Shown: piece by piece, positions 2,961 to 5,927 of the stretch
How positions within the stretch are numbered: position 1 is the stretch's first letter
Layout: every line of letters begins with the position of its first letter
From: an uncultured bacterium
Lineage (GTDB): Bacteria; Planctomycetota; UBA1135; GCA-002686595
DNA length: 5,927 nt
Direction of reading: 5' to 3'
Assembly: GCA_902826945.1 (NCBI GenBank)
Contig: CADEGS010000253.1
Span: 1-5,927 of the forward strand
Notes under the pieces: generated by a model
Told to the model about the DNA's origin: nothing
Databases searched by the model: none
What the model saw: only the letters and a program-made list of their open reading frames with translations
Translations under genes and position numbers: made by a program

Positions 2961-5927
2961 GTGTCGCGCGCGGAGGCGCGCGGGAGCGGCTTCGTGGTCG
3001 CGCTCGCCGCCGCGTTCGCCGCCGTCGCCGCGCGCTGGCTGATCGATCGCTGGCTGGACCAGACGCTGGCGCTCGTCACCCTGCCGGCCGCCGTCGCGGT
3101 CACGGTGTGGCTGGCCGGACCGCTGCCGGCGCTGGTCACGACGGTCGTCGGGTACCTGGCCTGCGACTGGCTCTTCCTCGGATCGACGCACGCCTTCGGG
3201 CCTTACGACACGAGCGCGGTCGTCGGCGCCTGCGCCTTCCTCGTCTCGTGCTCGATCCTGATCGCCTTCGGCACGCTCGCGCGCAACGCGCGGGGCCAGG
3301 CGCGCGAGCGCGCGGAGCAGCTGCGCATCACGCTGGCCTGCATCGGCGACGCCGTCGTCACGACCGACGCGCAGTGCCGCGTCGACTACATGAACGCGGT
3401 GGCCGAGGCGCTCACCGGCTGGACGCGCGCGCAGGCGGCCGGCCGGCCGCTGCACGAGGTCTTCCGCATCGTGAACGAGGACACGCGCGCGCCGGTCGAG
3501 AACCCTGCGGAGCGCGCCCTGCGCGAGGGGCTCGTGGTCGGGCTGGCGAACCACACCGTGCTGCTCGCGCGCGACGGGAGCGAGCGCCCGATCGACGACA
3601 GCGCCGCGCCCATCCGCGACCGCCAGGGCCGCATCGTCGGCTGCGTGCTCGTGTTCCGCGACGTCGCCGAGCGCCGCGCCAGCGAGCTCGCCCTGCGCCA
3701 GAGCGAGGGCGAGCTGGCCGATTTCTTCGAGAACGCCACGATCGCGATCCAGTCGATCGGGCCCGACGGGACGGTCCTGCGCGCGAACCGCGCCCAGCTC
3801 GAGCTCCTCGGCTACGCGGCCGACGACTACGTCGGCCGGCCCGCGGCGCCGCACTTCGAGGACCCCGCCCTGGTCGAGGACATGCTGGCGCGCCTGCAGC
3901 GCGGCGAGAGCGTCGAGCGCGAGCCCGCGCGCCTCCTGCGGCGCGACGGCACGACGCGCGACGTCCTGATCAGCTCCAGCGGCCTCTTCCGGGACGGCGT
4001 GTTCGTGCACTCGCGCTGCTTCGCCCTGGACGTGACCGAGGTCCGGCGCGCGCAGCGCTCGCTGGCGCTCCTGGCGGCGATCGTGTCCGACTCGGACGAC
4101 GCCATCGTCAGCAAGACGCTGGACGGGACGATCCTCTCCTGGAACGCCGGCGCGGAGCGCGTGTTCGGCTACCCGCCGGAGGAGGCCGTGGGGCGCTCGA
4201 TCGACCTGATCATCCCCTCCGAGCTGCGCGAAGAGGAGCGCTCGATCCTCGAGCGCCTGCGCCGCGGCGAGCGCATCGACCACTTCGAGACCACGCGCGT
4301 CGCGAAGGACGGCCGCCGCCTGTCGATCTCGCTGACCGTCTCGCCGATCCGCGACGAGAGCGGACGCGTCGTGGGCGCCTCGAAGATCGCGCGCGACGTC
4401 ACGGCGCACAAGGAGAGCGAGAGCCTGCTGCGCGAGAGCGAGACGCGCTTCCGCGTGGTGGCCGACAACGCGCCGATCCTGATGTGGCTGGACGACGCGC
4501 ACGGCTGCACGTTCGTCAACCGCTCCTACCGCGAGTACCTCGGCCTGGCCGAGCTGCCCGAGGGGTCGGTGCTCGACTGGACGCCCTACGTGCACCCCGA
4601 CGACCGCGCGGCCTACCTGGACGCCTACGCGCGCGCGCAGGCCGAGGGCACGCCCTTCCACGCCGAGTTCCGCTTCCTGCGCCACGACGGCGAGTACCGC
4701 TGGATGGAGTCGAGCGGCCTGCCGCGCTTCGGGCGCGGCGGCGAGCTCCTGGGCTTCGTCGGCTGCACGTACGACATCCACGACGCGCGCGCCGCCGCCA
4801 GCGCGCTGCGCGCCATGGACCGGCGCAAGGACGAGTTCCTGGCCACGCTGGCGCACGAGCTGCGCAACCCGCTGGCGCCGATCGCGAACGCGCTCGAGAT
4901 CGTGCGCCGCGCCGAGGACGACCGCGACGCGCTGCGCCTGGCGCTGGACACGATCGAGCGCCAGCTGCGCCACATGGTGCGCCTGGTGGACGACCTGCTC
5001 GACGTCAGCCGCATCACGCGCGACCGCCTGGAGCTGCGCCGCGCGCGCGTCGAGCTGGGGCCGATCGTGCAGCAGGCGGTCGAGACCTGGCGCGCGCTCG
5101 CGCAGGAGGAGGGGCTGGCGCTGCACGCGCTCTTGCCCGCGGAGCCGCTGTGGCTCGACGCCGACCCGGTGCGCCTGGCGCAGGTCTTCGCCAACCTGGT
5201 CCACAACGCCTGCAAGTACACCCCGCGCGGCGGGACGATCACGGTGCGCGCGCGGGCCGAGGGCGACGAGGTCGAGGTCGGCGTGCGCGACGACGGCATC
5301 GGCATCCCGCGCGAGCAGCTCGAGGCGATCTTCGAGATGTTCTCGCAGGCCGACCCGGCGCAGGAGCGCTCGCGCGGCGGCCTCGGCATCGGCCTGACGC
5401 TCGTGCGGCGGCTGGTCGCGATGCACGGCGGCCGCGTGACGGCGCACAGCGAGGGTCACGGCCGCGGCAGCGAGCTCGTCGTGCGCCTGCCGCGCGCCGC
5501 GGGGCCGGCCGCGGCGCCGCCGGACGCGCCCGCCGCCTCGGCCGGCGCGAGGCGCTGCCGGCGCATCCTCGTCGTGGACGACAACCACGACCACGCCGCG
5601 TCGCTGGCGCTCCTCTTGCGCATGAGCGGGCACGACGCGCGCGAGGCGCACGACGGGCCGCAGGCGCTGGACGAGGCCGAGCGCTTCCGCCCCGAGGTCG
5701 TGCTGCTCGACATCGGCCTGCCCGGGCTCGACGGCCTGGAGACCTGCCGGCGCCTGCGCGCGCGCGAGTGGGCCGGGGAGCTGCGCCTGTTCGCCCTGAC
5801 CGGCTGGGGCCAGGAGGAGGACCGCCGCCGCTCGCGCGAGGCCGGCTTCGACGACCACCTGGTCAAGCCCATCGACCACGCGCAGCTCCTGCGCCTGCTC
5901 GAGGCGCCGCCGGCCGAGCGCGCCTGA
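2961..5927 (+). CDS. Membrane-anchored hybrid sensor histidine kinase with four PAS domains and a C-terminal receiver
   Basis: A complete 988-residue hybrid sensor kinase. Four hydrophobic segments at about 11-27, 36-52, 54-72 and 86-106 resemble the DUF4118 (KdpD-like) membrane region. Four PAS domains follow: about 118-238 (GDAVVTTDA, a GLANHTVLLARDG stretch, VFRDVAERR), 250-366, 370-486 (DGTILSWNAGAERVFGY, ending GASKIARDVT) and 493-612 (PAS_3-like, HPDD and RHDGEYRWMES). HisKA is at 622-690 with the phospho-acceptor His632 in 'AHELRNPL'. The ATPase domain at 735-845 has the N box 'NLVHNACKY', the G1 box 'DDGIGIP' (777-783), the F box 'FEMFSQ' and the G2 box 'GGLGIGL' (806-812). After an Ala/Pro linker, a receiver domain (868-984) carries Asp873/Asp874, phospho-acceptor Asp917, Thr947 and Lys969. 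All catalytic residues are present, so it should autophosphorylate His632 and pass phosphate to Asp917. No HPt or DNA-binding output domain is attached, so the downstream partner lies elsewhere. The signal is unknown. The GTG at 2961 is the longest standard start but has no Shine-Dalgarno; GTG 2994 (GGGAG 7 bases upstream) and a non-standard start near 2910 are alternatives. Confidence 0.93.
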   Translation: MSRAEARGSGFVVALAAAFAAVAARWLIDRWLDQTLALVTLPAAVAVTVWLAGPLPALVTTVVGYLACDWLFLGSTHAFGPYDTSAVVGACAFLVSCSILIAFGTLARNARGQARERAEQLRITLACIGDAVVTTDAQCRVDYMNAVAEALTGWTRAQAAGRPLHEVFRIVNEDTRAPVENPAERALREGLVVGLANHTVLLARDGSERPIDDSAAPIRDRQGRIVGCVLVFRDVAERRASELALRQSEGELADFFENATIAIQSIGPDGTVLRANRAQLELLGYAADDYVGRPAAPHFEDPALVEDMLARLQRGESVEREPARLLRRDGTTRDVLISSSGLFRDGVFVHSRCFALDVTEVRRAQRSLALLAAIVSDSDDAIVSKTLDGTILSWNAGAERVFGYPPEEAVGRSIDLIIPSELREEERSILERLRRGERIDHFETTRVAKDGRRLSISLTVSPIRDESGRVVGASKIARDVTAHKESESLLRESETRFRVVADNAPILMWLDDAHGCTFVNRSYREYLGLAELPEGSVLDWTPYVHPDDRAAYLDAYARAQAEGTPFHAEFRFLRHDGEYRWMESSGLPRFGRGGELLGFVGCTYDIHDARAAASALRAMDRRKDEFLATLAHELRNPLAPIANALEIVRRAEDDRDALRLALDTIERQLRHMVRLVDDLLDVSRITRDRLELRRARVELGPIVQQAVETWRALAQEEGLALHALLPAEPLWLDADPVRLAQVFANLVHNACKYTPRGGTITVRARAEGDEVEVGVRDDGIGIPREQLEAIFEMFSQADPAQERSRGGLGIGLTLVRRLVAMHGGRVTAHSEGHGRGSELVVRLPRAAGPAAAPPDAPAASAGARRCRRILVVDDNHDHAASLALLLRMSGHDAREAHDGPQALDEAERFRPEVVLLDIGLPGLDGLETCRRLRAREWAGELRLFALTGWGQEEDRRRSREAGFDDHLVKPIDHAQLLRLLEAPPAERA

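Noticed and set aside
1307..3139. A 610-residue open frame on the minus strand across the rhodanese, BrkB and kinase starts
   Set aside because: It lies antisense to three recognised proteins and is low in complexity (Arg/Ala/Gln-rich). No domain is seen.
4071..4419. The third PAS domain of the kinase considered as a FixL-type haem oxygen sensor
   Set aside because: The overall wording is FixL-like, but the helix that carries the proximal haem histidine in FixL reads SELREEERSIL here, without a histidine.
2754..5879. A 1041-residue open frame on the minus strand, antisense to the histidine kinase
   Set aside because: It is a shadow frame created by the extreme GC bias of the kinase codons. 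Its translation is Ala/Arg/Asp/Val-rich with no recognisable domain, while the sense strand encodes a complete hybrid kinase.

Overview
The window is very GC-rich, with codon third positions that are almost always G or C and CpG-rich intergenic DNA. It looks like chromosomal DNA of a free-living, high-GC bacterium. The gene styles (a 2-oxoglutarate dehydrogenase N-terminus followed by an Ala/Pro/Arg-rich linker, and a membrane-anchored multi-PAS hybrid histidine kinase) would fit a planctomycete, myxobacterium or similar lineage. That placement is an inference from style only; there is no rRNA or other marker here. I see no tRNA, rRNA, CRISPR array, insertion sequence or phage gene.

Layout, left to right. 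(1) Positions 1-287, minus strand: the first 95 codons of a 2-oxoglutarate dehydrogenase E1 or E1/E2-type fusion protein, running off the left edge. (2) Positions 288-526: a leader/intergenic region with a strong hairpin (313-343) and a possible -10 element for gene 1. (3) Positions 527-1021, minus strand: an SRPBCC/AHSA1-family protein of 164 aa. (4) Positions 1022-1157: a divergent intergenic region. (5) Positions 1158-1589, plus strand: a single-domain rhodanese of 143 aa with Cys77 in the active-site loop. (6) Positions 1590-1834: a spacer with no convincing gene. (7) Positions 1835-2830, plus strand: a YihY/BrkB-family six-helix membrane protein of 331 aa. (8) Positions 2831-2960: a spacer with a nested palindrome and a possible -10 element. 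(9) Positions 2961-5927, plus strand: a 988-aa hybrid sensor histidine kinase (four-helix membrane region, four PAS domains, HisKA, HATPase_c, C-terminal receiver). Its stop codon is the last three bases of the window.

The three plus-strand genes point the same way but are separated by 245 and 130 bases, so they are probably separate transcription units. Nothing links their functions into one pathway. Gene 1 is central carbon metabolism, gene 3 a small ligand-binding fold, gene 5 sulfur transfer or persulfide handling, gene 7 an inner-membrane protein of unsettled role, and gene 9 signalling.

I did not find a clear undescribed system. The points most worth checking are the translation start of the histidine kinase, the hairpin at the predicted 5' end of the dehydrogenase message, a 12-base word shared by the leaders of both minus-strand genes, and the possible upstream start of the BrkB protein that would overlap the rhodanese stop codon.
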